Assembly: GCA_025356095.1 (NCBI GenBank)
Contig: JANXUR010000022.1
Coordinates: forward strand, 1 to 37,653
Source: Acidobacteriaceae bacterium
Lineage (GTDB): Bacteria > Acidobacteriota > Terriglobia > Terriglobales > Acidobacteriaceae
Length of the DNA: 37,653 bases
Direction: 5' to 3'
Part shown: in pieces, positions 9,330 to 19,600 of the stretch
How the letters are laid out: each line of letters begins with the position of its first letter
Position numbering within the stretch: the stretch's first letter is position 1
Notes under the pieces: model-generated
Database searches by the model: none
What the model saw: only the letters and a program-made list of their open reading frames with translations
What the model was told of the DNA's origin: nothing
Program-made: the position numbers and the translations under genes

Positions 9330-12300
9330 TTGCAGCCGAAGGCCCGGACATTCGAGGGAACTTCCCGCTTTGCAGTCAGCCGCAAGCTCGGCGAAGGCGG
9401 CATGGGAGTAGTGTATGAAGCCCATGACCGCGACCGCGGCATCCCTGTAGCGCTTAAGACCCTGCTCCACCTGAGCCCAAATGGCCTGTTGCTGTTTAAG
9501 CAGGAATTTCGCAGCGTGGCGGGCATTGTCCATCCCAACCTGATCTCTTTGCACGAGCTTTTCGCGGAAGGTGAAGTCTGGTTCTTCACCATGGAAATGC
9601 TGCACGGGCGGAACCTGATCGAGGCCCTGCGCGCCGGTTGCAGCAGTTGCGAATTCTCCACCCCGAAAGACATCTCCAGTGATGCCACCGAAGACCGCTT
9701 GAGCGCGACGATCAGCGCCGCCACCAGTGGCTCCATTCCATCGGCCTTCCCCCCTGGGGGGCAGGGCGTGGAAGGAATGGTGGTGCGCGAACCGGTGGTG
9801 CGCGGCAGCGCGCCCAACGCCGACGCGTTACGCCACGCCTTGCTGCAGGTCGCCCAAGGGTTGCTCGCGGTACACACTGCGGGCAAGCTCCACCGCGACA
9901 TCAAGCCCTCGAACATTCTGGTGACGCCTGAGGGTCGAGCGGTGGTGCTGGATTTCGGGCTGGCACAGGAGCTAGGCACCTCGGATGGAGCGGGTCGCGG
10001 CATCGCCGGCACCCTCGCTTATATGTCTCCCGAGCAAGCGGTGAACCGCACCTTAACACCTGCCACCGATTGGTATGCGCTCGGCGTCACACTGTATCAG
10101 TCCCTCACCGGGTCACTGCCGTTTGTGGGCAAGGCAACGCCGGTGCTGGAAGCGAAACGGCGGCGGGCCCTGCTGCCTCCCAGCGAACTGGCGGTCGGTG
10201 TAGATCCGGAACTCGAAGCCCTCACTATGGACCTACTGCACCCCGACCCTTGGCGGCGGCCGGGAGGAGACGCCGTAGTGGCGCGGCTTTCGGGATCCAA
10301 TGTGGTTCGCCTCCATGCCGCAACCACGCAGCCTAAGGCCAGCGGCACCAATGAGGCGCGCCCGCTGTTTGTTGGCCGCGAAGCGGAAAACGACAAGCTG
10401 CGGGAAGCGCTGACTCGCGCAGATACTGGCGAAGCAGTCTTTGTCACGGTGCACGGCTCGTCGGGCGTGGGCAAAACCGCCTTGGTGGATCACTTTCTTG
10501 AATCGGCGCCCGACAAGACCGTAGTCTTGCGGGGCCGCTGCTACGAGCAGGAGTCCGTGCCCTATAAGGCGGTGGATAGCGCCGTGGACGCGCTGTGCCA
10601 GCAGCTACTGCGCTTTTCGCGCAGTCGGCTCGCTTCGCTGATTCCGGAAAACATGGCCATGCTGGCGAAGTTGTTTCCGGTGTTACGACGTTTGGAAGAG
10701 GAGTCACCATGGCCAGAAGCCGCGTCCGCGAGCGACCCTCGGCAAGCCCGGCGCCTGGCGATTGCGGCCCTGCGTGAATTGCTGCGGCGGCTGGCCCAAC
10801 GCCGCAAAATCATCCTGGTGATTGACGACTTGCAGTGGGGCGACACCGATAGCGCCACACTTCTGGCGGACATGCTGGCGGCTCCCGACCCGCCGCCGAT
10901 GCTGGTCCTGTGCACCTACCGCGCCGAATACGCCGCCCGCAGCCTGTGCCTGCAAACCTTGTTGCCCGCTCTGGCGGAAAACTCGGCGCTTCATCTGGTG
11001 GAGATTCCGCTTGCACCCTTGTCCGCCACAGAGGCCCGCACCTTCGCCGCACAACTGATGGGAGAAAACCGCAGCGAAGCCATTGCACAAGTCGTCGCCG
11101 ACTCCGGCGGCAGTCCTTATCTAATGAAGGAACTGGCGGATTATGTGTCGGCGCGGCCTGCGGAATCGGCGGCGGGGGTCAGCCTAAATGACGCACTGGC
11201 CTCGCGCTTCGCTGGCTTGGCCCCCGATGCGCAACGCTTGCTTGAAGTGATTGCGGTTCATGGCTTGCCGCTGGCACAAATTGATGCCTACCGCGCCGCC
11301 CAGTTGGCAGGCCGCGACCCGGCACCGCTCGCCGCCTTGCGGTTTGCCAACCTCATCCGCAGCTCGGGCACGGCTGAGACCGACGAAGTGGAGGCGTATC
11401 ACGACCGGGTGCGCGAAACCGTTGTGGCACATTTGGCCACCGACTCCAAACGGGATCGGCACAGTGCGCTGGCCGCTACGCTGGAGCAGTCCGGCCGCGC
11501 CGACGCTGAAACGCTGGCCAGTCACTTTGAAGGTGCTGGCGACAATCAGCGCGCAGGCGAGCTGTTTGAAACCGCTGCGGGTCGCGCCGAAGAGACTTTG
11601 GCATTCGACCGGGCGGCGAGCTTTTATCAGCGCTCCCTGCGGCTGCGGCAACTCGGCCCTACTGCGGAACTTTCTTTGCGGCTCCGGCTGGCCGAAGCTC
11701 TGGCCAATGCGCGCGGCGGTGTAGACGCAGCGAAGGGTTTTGAAGATGCGGCCAGATTGGCCGACCCCTCTGCCCGATTGGCGTTGGAGCGGCGCGCGGC
11801 GTTTTATTACATGTCCTGCGGACGAATAGAAGAAGGCCGTGCCGTCCTGGAACGGGTGATGAAGCGCGCCCAGCTCTGGCTTCCGCAAAGCCGGGGAGCC
11901 GTGCTGGCGCTGCTGGCGGTGCGCAGTCTGCGCCTGGCTCTGCGCAGCGCGCACTTTCGCGAGCAGAACGCCGCCGCCGTGCCACACAAGATCCGGGAAC
12001 GCTTTGACGCCGCCTACGCCATCGCCGCCCCTATGGGCTTGATGGATGGCGCGCAAGGCCTCAGCTTTGGTGCGCTGTGTCTGTTGCTGGCCCTCCGCGC
12101 GGGCGACCCCGTGCGCCTCGTCTACGGCCTGCAAGTTGGCGGCTACGGCATGACGCTGCAGGGAGCACGCGGACGCCGTCGTGCCGCCGCGTTGCTTGAT
12201 ACTGCCCGCCGCATTTCGGCTGAGCGGCGGGATGCCCGGCTGGATGCCACGGTGGCCCTTTCTTCCGCCAGCCAAGCGTACGTGATCGGCCAATGGCGGC

Positions 12301-13169
12301 GCTCCCTGGAGTTGTTCGCGGAAGCGGAGCATCTTTACTCCAAATGCCCCGGAACCCACTGGGAGTTGGCCAGCGTCCGCACCTTGCGGCTCTACACCTT
12401 GTTTTCCTTGGGCGAGTTTGCCGCGCTCGCGCGCGAGTACGGCCCCGCCTTGCAAGAAGCGCAAGCCCTCGATGACCGCTACTCCTGCGCCAGCCTGGAA
12501 GCTTTCTGCCAGCCCATGGCCTTGCTGGCACAAGATCGCGTTTCCGAGGCCCGGCATGCCGTCGAAGCCAGCTTGGGTCGCTGGATGGTGCAGCAACATG
12601 GCCTACAGCAGGTGATGGCCGCGCAGAGCTTGAATGCTGCCAGCTTCTATGACGGCACTGCGGCGAACCTTACCGGGTACATGCAGGAACAATGGAAGCT
12701 GCTTGGTGCCTCCGGCATGGGCAGCTTCGACAATCTGCGTATCTCTTGGCTGGAGCGCATGGCCCGCACCGGCTTGGCGCACGCCGGGAGGTCCAACGCC
12801 AGCCCCGAGGAGCGCAAGCTCGGCCTGACCATGGCGCGCAATGCCCACCGCCAGCTTAAAAAAGAGAGTCTGCCGTGGAGCTTCGCCGTCACCAATCAGG
12901 TGGAAGCAGGCCTGTTGGCCGCCGCAGGCGACCGCGCCGGTGCGGCCGGACTTCTGCTCAAAGTCATCGAACAGTTCTCGGCGGTGGAGATGCGTGCCAA
13001 CGAAGCTTCTTGCCGGTTGTATGCCGGATACCTTGTCGGCGGCGAACGGGGTAAGGAGATGGAAGCCTCCGCCCGCCAGTGGTTTGCCTCGCAGAGCATT
13101 GTGAATGCAGATAGAATGGCCGCGGTACATGCGGGCGGCGTTCTACCGCACGATGCCACAAAACACTAA
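9330..13169 (+). CDS. Ser/Thr protein kinase fused to an AAA ATPase and helical repeats (PknK-like)
   Basis: Large cytosolic signalling protein of 1279 residues. The kinase domain spans about 14-335: glycine loop GEGGMG (21-26), Lys K43 in VALK, HRDIKPSN (188-195), DFG (208-210) and MSPEQA. Residues about 100-163 are a low-complexity insert between the lobes. An AAA_16-type ATPase follows, beginning FVGREAEN, with Walker A GSSGVGKT (376-383) and Walker B VIDD (497-500). The remaining 650 residues are Ala/Leu-rich helices of TPR character. This matches the PknK/tetratricopeptide sensor-kinase architecture but lacks a C-terminal HTH, so it is not itself an obvious transcription factor. It starts with TTG, supported by GGAG nine bases upstream. 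The next gene begins within 10 bases, so they are cotranscribed. Confidence 0.92.
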   Translation: MQPKARTFEGTSRFAVSRKLGEGGMGVVYEAHDRDRGIPVALKTLLHLSPNGLLLFKQEFRSVAGIVHPNLISLHELFAEGEVWFFTMEMLHGRNLIEALRAGCSSCEFSTPKDISSDATEDRLSATISAATSGSIPSAFPPGGQGVEGMVVREPVVRGSAPNADALRHALLQVAQGLLAVHTAGKLHRDIKPSNILVTPEGRAVVLDFGLAQELGTSDGAGRGIAGTLAYMSPEQAVNRTLTPATDWYALGVTLYQSLTGSLPFVGKATPVLEAKRRRALLPPSELAVGVDPELEALTMDLLHPDPWRRPGGDAVVARLSGSNVVRLHAATTQPKASGTNEARPLFVGREAENDKLREALTRADTGEAVFVTVHGSSGVGKTALVDHFLESAPDKTVVLRGRCYEQESVPYKAVDSAVDALCQQLLRFSRSRLASLIPENMAMLAKLFPVLRRLEEESPWPEAASASDPRQARRLAIAALRELLRRLAQRRKIILVIDDLQWGDTDSATLLADMLAAPDPPPMLVLCTYRAEYAARSLCLQTLLPALAENSALHLVEIPLAPLSATEARTFAAQLMGENRSEAIAQVVADSGGSPYLMKELADYVSARPAESAAGVSLNDALASRFAGLAPDAQRLLEVIAVHGLPLAQIDAYRAAQLAGRDPAPLAALRFANLIRSSGTAETDEVEAYHDRVRETVVAHLATDSKRDRHSALAATLEQSGRADAETLASHFEGAGDNQRAGELFETAAGRAEETLAFDRAASFYQRSLRLRQLGPTAELSLRLRLAEALANARGGVDAAKGFEDAARLADPSARLALERRAAFYYMSCGRIEEGRAVLERVMKRAQLWLPQSRGAVLALLAVRSLRLALRSAHFREQNAAAVPHKIRERFDAAYAIAAPMGLMDGAQGLSFGALCLLLALRAGDPVRLVYGLQVGGYGMTLQGARGRRRAAALLDTARRISAERRDARLDATVALSSASQAYVIGQWRRSLELFAEAEHLYSKCPGTHWELASVRTLRLYTLFSLGEFAALAREYGPALQEAQALDDRYSCASLEAFCQPMALLAQDRVSEARHAVEASLGRWMVQQHGLQQVMAAQSLNAASFYDGTAANLTGYMQEQWKLLGASGMGSFDNLRISWLERMARTGLAHAGRSNASPEERKLGLTMARNAHRQLKKESLPWSFAVTNQVEAGLLAAAGDRAGAAGLLLKVIEQFSAVEMRANEASCRLYAGYLVGGERGKEMEASARQWFASQSIVNADRMAAVHAGGVLPHDATKH
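9733..9780. repeat. Imperfect inverted repeat inside the kinase gene
   Basis: Outer arms CCATTCC (9733-9739) and GGAATGG (9774-9780), inner arms CCTTCC (9745-9750) and GGAAGG (9770-9775), and a core of six C and six G around a single T (9749-9761). The segment is translated as part of the low-complexity insert between the kinase lobes. Confidence 0.7.
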
Positions 13170-13178
13170 GAGGCTGTG

Positions 13179-14273
13179 ATGATCCTGGACCGGCTCCCCC
13201 GATGGCTCGTGAAGTTCATCGTCTGGCTCTACAAGCAGATTTGGTACCACTGGTTTGCCTCCATCTTACTGGGCTTCTGGGATACCTTGTTCGGCGCGCT
13301 TTACCGCACGCAAGAGAAAATCTTCGGCATCAGCCTGTGGAAGGACTGGCAGCACCGGCCTTGTCCCCCGTATCCCATCCCCATGACCGACGATGACGTG
13401 CCGGTAAAGCCGGAACGTTGTGATGCCTGCGGCCAATACATCGCCACCATGCTCGTTACTTACGTTCCAGTGGCTCACCTGATTGACCATCTGCCAAAAG
13501 ATGCCGAGCTCGATCCTAGCCGCATTCATATGCTGAATGGCCAAGCGATGCACTCGGTCATCTACATGCTCGGCTACACCGAGAACCTAAAGCGGGTGTG
13601 GAATCCGCTACCCGGCATCAATTACATGGAGTTCGCGGTCGGCATACCGAATGTGCGAATCAAGCGGCCCAATGGTTACGATTTTCCATTCTTCTATCTG
13701 CCCACGCTATATCTAAGCCGCTTCTATCCCGTACTCATGGGTTGGATGGTAGGCTACCGCAAGCACTGGGGATGGGTGTACGGCGAAGACAACACCTACC
13801 ACATCACTAAATTGACTGGGCAAAAAATTTTATCCGCGACCTTCGAGATTGGCTCCCTGCCGCCTCGCATTATGGGCGGCCCCAACGCCGTGCATTGGCG
13901 CGAGCTGCTCGATCAGCCACACGCCAATCCCTTCGGCCCAGACGATTTTCTTTACCTGCACTATCACTGGGATTGGCAGGACGCGCTGCTGCAACCCGTG
14001 AGCGCGGACGTGGAGGTATTTGAAGGTTTGCCCGGGCTTCCGCCGGGTAAGTACCACTTCAACCCTTTGAACACCGGTGAATGGATTGACGGCATGGCAC
14101 CGGTCGGTGCCTTCCGCTTGTGTGCACCGTTCGAACTGCTCTCGCCATTTGATCGCAAGGATCTGGAGAGGTGGCGCATCATGATGAATTTGGTTCCGGC
14201 CACAGGGACACCACCACCGCCCGGCGGCGGCGCCCCTCCCACCGACACTTCAAACCCTCCGCCTCCCCACTAG
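13179..14273 (+). CDS. Hypothetical protein, possibly acetoacetate-decarboxylase-like fold
   Basis: Unrecognised 364-residue protein. The N-terminus (about 1-50) is aromatic and hydrophobic, suggesting membrane association. The middle has a pattern recalling the acetoacetate decarboxylase superfamily: INYMEFAVGIPNV, a PTLYLSRFYPVLMGWMVGYRKHWGW segment where true decarboxylases have GRExWGFPKK, and a C-terminal barrel-like part. The catalytic Lys context is not preserved well enough to claim the reaction. A Pro/Gly-rich tail ends the protein. ATG at 13179 is preferred over the GTG at 13176 because AAGAGG then sits at a workable distance. The ribosome binding site overlaps the stop of the kinase gene, so the two are coupled. 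Its 3' end faces the flavoprotein gene across 21 bases. Confidence 0.6.
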   Translation: MILDRLPRWLVKFIVWLYKQIWYHWFASILLGFWDTLFGALYRTQEKIFGISLWKDWQHRPCPPYPIPMTDDDVPVKPERCDACGQYIATMLVTYVPVAHLIDHLPKDAELDPSRIHMLNGQAMHSVIYMLGYTENLKRVWNPLPGINYMEFAVGIPNVRIKRPNGYDFPFFYLPTLYLSRFYPVLMGWMVGYRKHWGWVYGEDNTYHITKLTGQKILSATFEIGSLPPRIMGGPNAVHWRELLDQPHANPFGPDDFLYLHYHWDWQDALLQPVSADVEVFEGLPGLPPGKYHFNPLNTGEWIDGMAPVGAFRLCAPFELLSPFDRKDLERWRIMMNLVPATGTPPPPGGGAPPTDTSNPPPPH

Positions 14274-14294
14274 CCGCAGGCGGTCACCAGAACC

Positions 14295-16442
14295 TTAGCG
14301 CTTGATCGGTATCTGGCTGCCGAACGCGCCGTAGATGAACTCGGGCTTGCCGCAGATGGCGTTGGATGCCATCATGCCCGAGATCACCGTCGCCTCAATG
14401 CAGCCAAGGTTCAACTCTGTCAAGGTCCAATCCCCGGCCAAGAACAGGTTGGGGAAGCCTGACTTGCCGGGTGGCAATCGGCACAAGGTCGTCTTGGGCA
14501 GGCTAAGGCAATAAAGCTCGGTAGGATCAATGTTGACCCGGAAGAACTGGGTGGCAAAGTTCGGTACCTTAGGGTCAAGCTTGCAGTTCACCAGCGCTTC
14601 ATCATCAAACAGCTTCGGATCCTGCGCATTCCGCAGATTGGGCCAGATCGCCCCGCAGTCCTTATCAAGGAAGATGCGCGAGTAGTCCAGTACCCGCTGC
14701 AGTTCCGCCGCCGGATAGAGTGGATCCTCAAATCCCGGCGTTTTATCATCTGGAATCACGTTGCAGAAGTAGGCGATCTGTTGCACATTGGAAGATTCCG
14801 GCCAGGTTTCGCGCGGAATGAGGTGCGACATATCTGACCAAGTATCAAACGGCTCCACCCAACTGCAACCAATGCCCCGTGCGTTAGGCCAACCCGAATC
14901 CTGCAGATTTTTGTTCATCCACAACTGCAAGCCCTGGGTTCGCACGGTCTCGCAATGCTCCACCATGTCGCGCCAGCCATCATTCGCCGCAATCAATTCC
15001 TGACAAAGATACTTATGCGCGCCCAGCGAAATGCCATAAACCACCAGATCGAAGTCAGTGCCCAGGCGCAGGGTCTTCTTGCCCACCCCCTTCCAATCCG
15101 TCCACCACGATTCCAAGCTCGGGTTCTGGCACTTCTGAATCGCCTCGGCCTCCACCACCTGCGCCCAATCCGGCTCGGTCGGCCATGAGGGGATGCCGTC
15201 AATGCCAGTGAACAGCGGCAGGTACTCACCGCCCCCTTTCACCGTCGCCTGCACGTCAATGTCAATGTGATCCACTACGCTCTTGTCCGGCGAAAGCCCC
15301 AGATTGGTTACCTTGTGGAAGAACTCGAATTTCACACCGCGCTCGCGCAGCACCAGATAGATCGGCGAAAAGACCGTCTCCCCCATCCCTGCGTTCATCC
15401 ACCACATCAACGCGCCCCGATAGGTAAAGATCAGCCGCAATGCGCCGTAGAGCGTCGTGCCAGCAGCCATCTTCATTTTGTTCGGCTCGCCGTTCTGATA
15501 GCCAAAGCATGCGTCGTACATACCGATAGTGAGCGGAGAGCGCGCATGGCGGCAACCATGCCGCTCCAGCCATTCAATAAAGTCTTCGTCGTCCAGCGAC
15601 AAAAACCCCTTGTTCAACACATCGTCCGCCACCATACCCACCACCGCGCTCAAAGCGGTCTCGATGATGATGATTAAATGCCGCAATTCGGCATCCTTTT
15701 CCATCTCACTCAGCACCAGACCGAGCAGCTTGTCGAGGAACCACTTCAAGCTGTTAATAATGGAGGTATGGTCGTCATCCAGATGCAGCTTGACGTCAAT
15801 GTGCATATCCCCAACCGCAGCAGCCACGCGATGCAATAGCGTATGCGGCTGCTCTGGAACCGCGTGTGCGGGCAGGGGTGGCAGGCCAATCAATTTGTTG
15901 AGATCTCCAAGGCTCACTTCGTAAAGCTCGGTCAGCAGTGGGTGTTTGTCCTTGTGCTCGTCAATGTGGTCGGTGACAAAGCCGATGATCCTCTTCACAA
16001 AATCCCACGGCGTCAAAGGCAACTGGCCGTCGGGTGCCGGGTCGCCGGGGAATTCGTCTTCGCTGCCCGGCCAAGTGAGGCTCCACGGTGCCCACTTGCC
16101 GCCGTACTCCTCCATAATCGGCGTATAGCGCATGGGGGAAAATGCCTTCTTGGCATCGGTAAAGGGTGAGGCTGGCATCAGGTTCTTCTGGTGCGCCTCG
16201 TCATACACCTCGCGGATCACGCGAAAGGCGTTTTCGTAGAAGCCCATCCATAGGTGGATGCCATGTTCTTCAATGCGGTCATTCATTTTGCGATTGCGGC
16301 CGCTGGCACCCTTACCACCACATCGCCAGCCCATCTGGTACACAGTGATGTCATACTTCTGCTTCCAGCCGGGGTCGTTGGTCAGTTCCAGTACCGTGCC
16401 CAACGATCCGATGCCACCGCCTAATACCGCAATCTTCTGCAT
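14295..16442 (-). CDS. Large FAD-dependent oxidoreductase (amine-oxidase/carotene-desaturase-like fold)
   Basis: Flavoprotein of 715 residues. The N-terminal dinucleotide-binding motif is IAVLGGGIGSLG (4-15), followed by the second FAD segment with GGKGASGRN and EHGIHLWMGFYENAF, and the C-terminal FAD motif NLFLAGDWTLTELNLGCIEA. These are the landmarks of the phytoene desaturase/hydroxysqualene dehydroxylase superfamily, but this protein is about 200 residues longer than those enzymes because of a helical insert roughly between residues 150 and 330. The substrate cannot be assigned. ATG at 16442 is chosen because AAGGAGAG lies a few bases upstream and the motif begins immediately; a longer frame to 16505 would add 21 Pro/Ala-rich residues without support. 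It converges with the decarboxylase-like gene, a possible functional partner. Confidence 0.85.
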   Translation of the reverse strand: MQKIAVLGGGIGSLGTVLELTNDPGWKQKYDITVYQMGWRCGGKGASGRNRKMNDRIEEHGIHLWMGFYENAFRVIREVYDEAHQKNLMPASPFTDAKKAFSPMRYTPIMEEYGGKWAPWSLTWPGSEDEFPGDPAPDGQLPLTPWDFVKRIIGFVTDHIDEHKDKHPLLTELYEVSLGDLNKLIGLPPLPAHAVPEQPHTLLHRVAAAVGDMHIDVKLHLDDDHTSIINSLKWFLDKLLGLVLSEMEKDAELRHLIIIIETALSAVVGMVADDVLNKGFLSLDDEDFIEWLERHGCRHARSPLTIGMYDACFGYQNGEPNKMKMAAGTTLYGALRLIFTYRGALMWWMNAGMGETVFSPIYLVLRERGVKFEFFHKVTNLGLSPDKSVVDHIDIDVQATVKGGGEYLPLFTGIDGIPSWPTEPDWAQVVEAEAIQKCQNPSLESWWTDWKGVGKKTLRLGTDFDLVVYGISLGAHKYLCQELIAANDGWRDMVEHCETVRTQGLQLWMNKNLQDSGWPNARGIGCSWVEPFDTWSDMSHLIPRETWPESSNVQQIAYFCNVIPDDKTPGFEDPLYPAAELQRVLDYSRIFLDKDCGAIWPNLRNAQDPKLFDDEALVNCKLDPKVPNFATQFFRVNIDPTELYCLSLPKTTLCRLPPGKSGFPNLFLAGDWTLTELNLGCIEATVISGMMASNAICGKPEFIYGAFGSQIPIKR

Positions 16443-16492
16443 GGTCTCTCCTTCTGCCGATGCGTTTGGGGGGGGCTCGGCAGGAACAAGCG

Positions 16493-16521
16493 AGGATAGC
16501 GCCATCCGGCAAAGAGCGCAA
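16493..16521 (-). promoter_or_regulatory. Candidate promoter of the flavoprotein gene
   Basis: On the minus strand TTGCGC (16516-16521) and TATCCT (16493-16498) are 17 bases apart, about 50 bases before the flavoprotein start. The region is shared with the divergent TonB-dependent receptor gene. Confidence 0.45.
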
Positions 16522-16628
16522 TTTGTTTGTTGGTACCGTGCTCAATGCCCCACTTCGAAGCTGGTATGCGAGATAATGGCGCAATCAGGATTGGTGCCGG
16601 CACGGTAGATGCTGGAGGGATGCAGGGC

Positions 16629-19600
16629 ATGTTCAAACACTGTTTATTCGCTTGGGTCATCGTAATTGCGTTGCTCACCAGCTTCAGTTTTGCCACCGGT
16701 GCCACTGGGGCATTGGTCGGCAATGTCACTGACGCCAGCGGCGCCGTCATCGCTGGTGCTGCCGTCGCGGCCACCAATCGCGACACGGGCATCGCCCGCA
16801 CCTCGGTCAGTTCCGGAGCTGGCGATTACGACATTGTGATTCTTAAGCCCGGTACCTACAAAATCACCATCCTGAAGCCCGGCTTCAAGCCCCTCGCCTT
16901 CGACGACGTCACCGTTGATGTTGACCAGGTGGTTCGCATTGATGCTCAGCTCGAAGTCGAAGCCAAGGCCGAGCAGGTGGACGTGACCGACGCGGTTCCG
17001 TTGCTGGAAAGCGAAAGCACCACCGTCGGTGCAGTGGTCAACCACAAGTCTATTTCTGGGCTACCGCTGAACGAGCGCAATTTCTTGAACTTTACTCTAC
17101 TGGTTCCGGGTGCGCAGTTCCCCGTCGCCGGTTCCAACGTCTCGGTGCAGGGTGGCAGCGTCATCGTCAATGGCGCGCGCGAAACCAGCAATACATTTCT
17201 GATTGATGGGGTTGACAACAACAGCCCGCTCATCGGACGTTCGACACTTCTGCCCTCGGTGGACGCCATCGAGGAGTTCAAAGTGCAGGCCAGCACCTCG
17301 TCCGCAGAATACGGCCGCGGCGGCGGCGCGCAAATCAACCTGTTGCTGCGCAGTGGCGCCAATCAGTTGCATGGCAGCGCCTTTGAATACCTGCGCAACC
17401 GCGTGCTCGATGCCAAGAATTACTTTGACTTGCCCGACTGCTCCGCAGGCTCCATCACCGGTACCTGCGCATCTATTCCCAAGTTCATTCGCAACCAGTT
17501 TGGCGCAACCTTGGGCGGGCCTATTGTGCGCAATCGCACATTCTTCTTTCTGAGCTATGAAGGATTGCAGTTGCGTCAGGCCAGCACTCGTGAATCCACT
17601 GTACCCTCACAAAATCTGCGGGCTGCGATTCTTGGCGGCCTCCCGCCGGACTTCCTCAATCCTGCAGGGGTAGCTGCGCTGAACCTGTATCCAGCGGCGA
17701 ACGTGGGCAGCGATCTGGCGAACTCCACGCTCTATCTGGCGGCGCCGGTGATTCGCAACGCCACCCATCAAGGCACGGTGAAGCTGGATCACCAGCTTAG
17801 CAATCATGACGCGCTATCTCTGCACTACGGCCTCTCCGACTTGGTGCGCTACAACCCGTATGACTTTGGATTCAGCGTCAGCAACTTGCCGGGCTATGGC
17901 GACAATGCCTTTTACCGTGGACAAAACACCGGCGTGAACTGGGTGCACGGCTTCAATCCCCACATCACCAACGAGTTCCGTGCAGGTTACAACCGCGACC
18001 GCCTGGGCTTGTTTCAGGAAAATCAGGGCACCGACCGCAGCGCACAGATCGGCTTCCCCTCTCCCGCCAATCCGCAGGACTTCGGCTATCCGATCCTCCA
18101 AGTGGCGGGCTATGAAAACATCGGCGAGCCCTTTCAGGCACCAGAAGACAACATCATCTCCACGCTGCATCTGAGCGAAAACCTCGCGTGGTCGCCCGAG
18201 TTTGCCGGTGGCCGCCATCACTTCCGCTTCGGAGGCGAATACCGCCACATCGGCGACAACGGCTACATTGATTTCTACCCGCGCGGCGACTTTATCTTCC
18301 TCGGCCTCACCGGTAACTCCATTGAAGATCTCGCACTCGGTCTGCCCGCTGCAGCCTTGCTCGGCTCTGGCAACTCGAGTGTCAATCTGCGCGCCAACCA
18401 GTTCGGCGTGTATGGCCTTGACGACTTCCACCTGACACCGCGCCTCACCGTGAATCTGGGCTTGCGTTGGGAGTACAACCAGGCCCCATACGACGCAAAA
18501 ACGCCGCTCAGCGCAGCGGATCTCAGCGCAAATTCCCTTACCTGCACCCCCAAACCCAACTGCCAATTTCTGCTGGCAGGCAGCAACGGCGTGCCCCGCG
18601 GCCTCTTCCAGACTAGCAAGAACGACTTCGCCCCACGCGTCGGCTTGGCGTGGCGGCCCCTGCAATCGGACAAACTGGTGCTACGCGCCGCCTATGGCAT
18701 GTTTTGGGATGCCGCGACCCTGCTGCCCAGTGCACTCACCAAGCAGAATCCGCCGTCGTACAAGTTCAACTACTCGCTCAACTCTGGCACCAATCTGATT
18801 CAAGACATTTTCGAGTCGCCAGTCAGCTTTGTGATCTCGTTCCGCCCAGCCTCCAACTACCACGACGCATACCAGCAACAGTGGAACTTTGGCATGCAGT
18901 ATCAACTAACCCCGCAACTGGTGCTGGAAACGGCTTATGTAGGCTCGAAAGGCACCCACCTCAAAGGCTTCCATGACGGCAATCAGGCGGCCGTCGGCGG
19001 TGTAGCCCCTTACCCGCAGTTTGGCAGTCTGGCGACCATTGACACCAGCCGCGCCAGCTCCTACCACTCCTTGCAGACGCGGCTCGAGCAGCGCCCGTGG
19101 CACGGGCTTTCGTACCTGCTGGCTTACACCTGGTCCAAATCCATTGACAATGGCTCCGAATTCGTTGGCAGCGCCACCGAAGGTCAGTACGCGCAAGATG
19201 GCAACAACCTGCACGGCGAACGTGGTCTATCTGGCTTCGATACCCGCAACCGCCTCGTGTGGAGCGGCGTTTACGAAGTGCCACTTGCCAAAGGAATTCA
19301 GTCCCATGCGGCGCAGGCGTTGTTGCGTTCGTGGCAGATTGGCGCCATCGTGTCCTTCCAGAGCGGCCAACCTTTCACCATTTACCGCTCTGGCTACCAG
19401 AGCTTTACTTCACTCATCACCGGAGCTGACCGCCCGGACTTGATCGCCGATCCCTACGCCGCTGGCCCCGTGGCGGCCAACCCCGACCCCACTTGCCACA
19501 CCACCATTGCACAAGGTGGCCGCGCCGCGGACCACACTCGCACCGTTCAGACCTGGGTCAATCCTTGTGCATACTCGAATCCGAATTTACTGGGGCAGTT

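Noticed and set aside
8818-9351. Open frame of 177 codons on the minus strand across the exporter-kinase gap
   Set aside because: No recognisable motif, it overlaps the starts of both flanking genes and the kinase promoter, and its composition is Gly/Arg-rich as expected from GC-rich non-coding DNA.
11184-12599. 471-codon antisense frame inside the kinase gene
   Set aside because: Lies opposite strongly supported helical repeats; long antisense frames are expected in GC-rich coding DNA and no domain is visible.
14295-16442. Assignment of the flavoprotein as HpnE or phytoene desaturase
   Set aside because: The fold motifs fit, but the length, the large insert and the lack of any hopanoid or carotenoid gene nearby do not.
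17814-18665. 283-codon antisense frame inside the TonB-dependent receptor gene
   Set aside because: Shadow of the receptor barrel; low-complexity Val/Ala/Glu composition and no start signal.
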